Assembly (NCBI RefSeq): GCF_020150815.1
Contig: NZ_CP083723.1
Location: 1,054,001 to 1,118,000 of the forward strand
Length of the DNA: 64,000 nt
From: Haloprofundus salilacus
GTDB lineage: Archaea; Halobacteriota; Halobacteria; Halobacteriales; Haloferacaceae
Direction of reading: 5' to 3'
Shown here: one piece after another, positions 63,292-64,000 of the stretch
How positions within the stretch are numbered: position 1 is the first letter of the stretch
Layout of the letters: every line of letters begins with the position of its first letter
Notes under the pieces: model-generated
Database searches by the model: none
Told to the model about the DNA's origin: nothing
What the model saw: the letters and a program-made list of their open reading frames with translations, nothing else
Translations under genes and position numbers: made by a program

Positions 63292-64000
63292 CTGCCGTTT
63301 CCGCTTTCGCTGCCGTCGACGCCCATCGCCTGAAACAGTTTTCGTCGTACTGCCTCCTCGGTGAGCGCCAGCAGCGTGTCCCGGTTGTCCTCGCTCGTCT
63401 CGATGCCGGTGAAGATGCCGAGCGGGATCTCGACGCTCGCCTGCGTAGAGTGACCGGCGGCCTCGCCGATATCTTTGAACGCGTCCTGCAGGATGTTCCC
63501 GATGTTCATCCGGATGTCCTTCGAGCGCGCGGCGAGGTAGATGGTGTTCTCGGCGATACCGAAGACGGCTGTCGTGGTGATGCCTTCCAGATTGAGGAGG
63601 TGCTGGGCTGCCTGCGCGAGCGCTTCGCGGTCGCGGATGAACCCCGCGTTCGAGACGAGGTGGCTGCCCTGCACTTCCCGATTTTGGATGGCCTCGGCGA
63701 GCACGTCAAGCGTCTCCGGCGACATCGACGGTGACTCGACCTGTTCGAGCGTGTCGTGGTTCGCGAACGGGTAGAGATACGCCGCCGCCGTCAGGTCCGC
63801 GGGCGTCGTATCGCGCTTGAAGTCGAGCGTCTCCGCGCGGATACCGTACAGAAGCGCTGTGGCGACTTCCTCGCTGGGGCTGAGGTCGAACTCCTGGATG
63901 TACTTCGTGAGAATCGTCGAGGTGGAGGAGACGTTCGGCCTGACGTCGGTGAACGTCGCGTCGAACTCGCGGTCGGGTTCGTAGTGGTCGATGAAGATGT
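63288..64000 (-). CDS. DHH family phosphoesterase, C-terminal part
   Basis: Runs off the right edge; about 237 C-terminal residues are seen. Motifs: IDHYEPDREF near the edge, STSTILTKYIQEF, ATALLYGIRAETLDFKRDTT and the DHHA1 region GITTTAVFGIAENTIYLAAR with GEAAGHSTQASVEIPLG (the GxxxGH motif, variant). DHH/DHHA1 proteins cleave nanoRNA, cyclic dinucleotides or pAp. The N-terminal part (often a TrkA-N domain in haloarchaea) is not in the window. It ends at 63288, overlapping the stop of the PRC-barrel gene by two bases. Confidence 0.88.
   Translation of the reverse strand, partial: IFIDHYEPDREFDATFTDVRPNVSSTSTILTKYIQEFDLSPSEEVATALLYGIRAETLDFKRDTTPADLTAAAYLYPFANHDTLEQVESPSMSPETLDVLAEAIQNREVQGSHLVSNAGFIRDREALAQAAQHLLNLEGITTTAVFGIAENTIYLAARSKDIRMNIGNILQDAFKDIGEAAGHSTQASVEIPLGIFTGIETSEDNRDTLLALTEEAVRRKLFQAMGVDGSESGNGS

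Overview
The window comes from the chromosome of a halophilic archaeon (class Halobacteria). The evidence is high GC content, very acidic predicted proteins rich in Asp and Glu, archaeal replication and transcription genes (Orc1/Cdc6, TBP), TATA-type promoters close to start codons, twin-arginine signal peptides, HalOD1 domains, a halocyanin, and a 16S-tRNA-Ala(TGC)-23S-5S operon whose 23S and 5S are clearly haloarchaeal. I cannot name the genus from sequence reading alone.

Layout. 1-11.8 kb holds mixed accessory and housekeeping genes: a thrombospondin type-3 repeat protein (cut by the window), a HalOD1 protein, a Cys-rich copper-storage-like protein, a membrane-anchored arylsulfotransferase-like protein, a phosphodiesterase plus FemAB/GNAT-like pair, a CARF-like HTH regulator, TspO, a DUF7521-HTH pair, a YchF/OBG-type GTPase, and a regulator-like protein. 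11.9-17.1 kb is the complete leftward rRNA operon with its promoters, a processing stem and a 3' hairpin. 17.7-18.2 kb is tbp. 19.3-21.9 kb is a chromosomal replication origin: orc1/cdc6, then at least nine origin recognition boxes (ORBs) in two opposed groups around an AT-rich core. The rRNA operon reads away from the origin.

21.9-33 kb carries unrecognised origin-proximal genes, an XPB-type helicase, a second HalOD1 protein, a class V aminotransferase, an AIR-synthase-like protein, a stand-alone RarA/MgsA C-terminal-like protein, an orphan N6-adenine DNA methyltransferase and tRNA-Tyr. A perfect 25-bp copy of the tRNA-Tyr 3' end lies 96 bp downstream, beside an AT-rich stretch, as expected of an old integration site. 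34.8-40.6 kb contains a thioesterase, queDEC (7-deazaguanine pathway, feeding archaeosine), a methyltransferase, an EamA transporter, VOC and SRPBCC proteins and small membrane proteins. 41.4-48.1 kb is a divergent alpha-glucan module: a 1508-residue protein with two GH15-type halves opposite a GH13 amylase-family enzyme.

49.1-64 kb has an MrfA/YprA-type helicase, a DCC-family protein translationally coupled to a DUF123 protein, an HTH regulator next to an aminotransferase, and a divergent lactate-utilisation module (a giant FAD/Fe-S dehydrogenase opposite LutC and a LutB/LutA-type fusion). It ends with a multicopper oxidase gene interrupted by a 1-nt frameshift and coupled to a halocyanin, a PRC-barrel protein, and a partial DHH phosphoesterase. 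No CRISPR array or insertion sequence was seen. The strongest findings are the origin with its ORB array, the tRNA-Tyr att-like duplication, the frameshifted multicopper oxidase, the double GH15 fusion and the shared cysteine-rich module of the two lactate enzymes.
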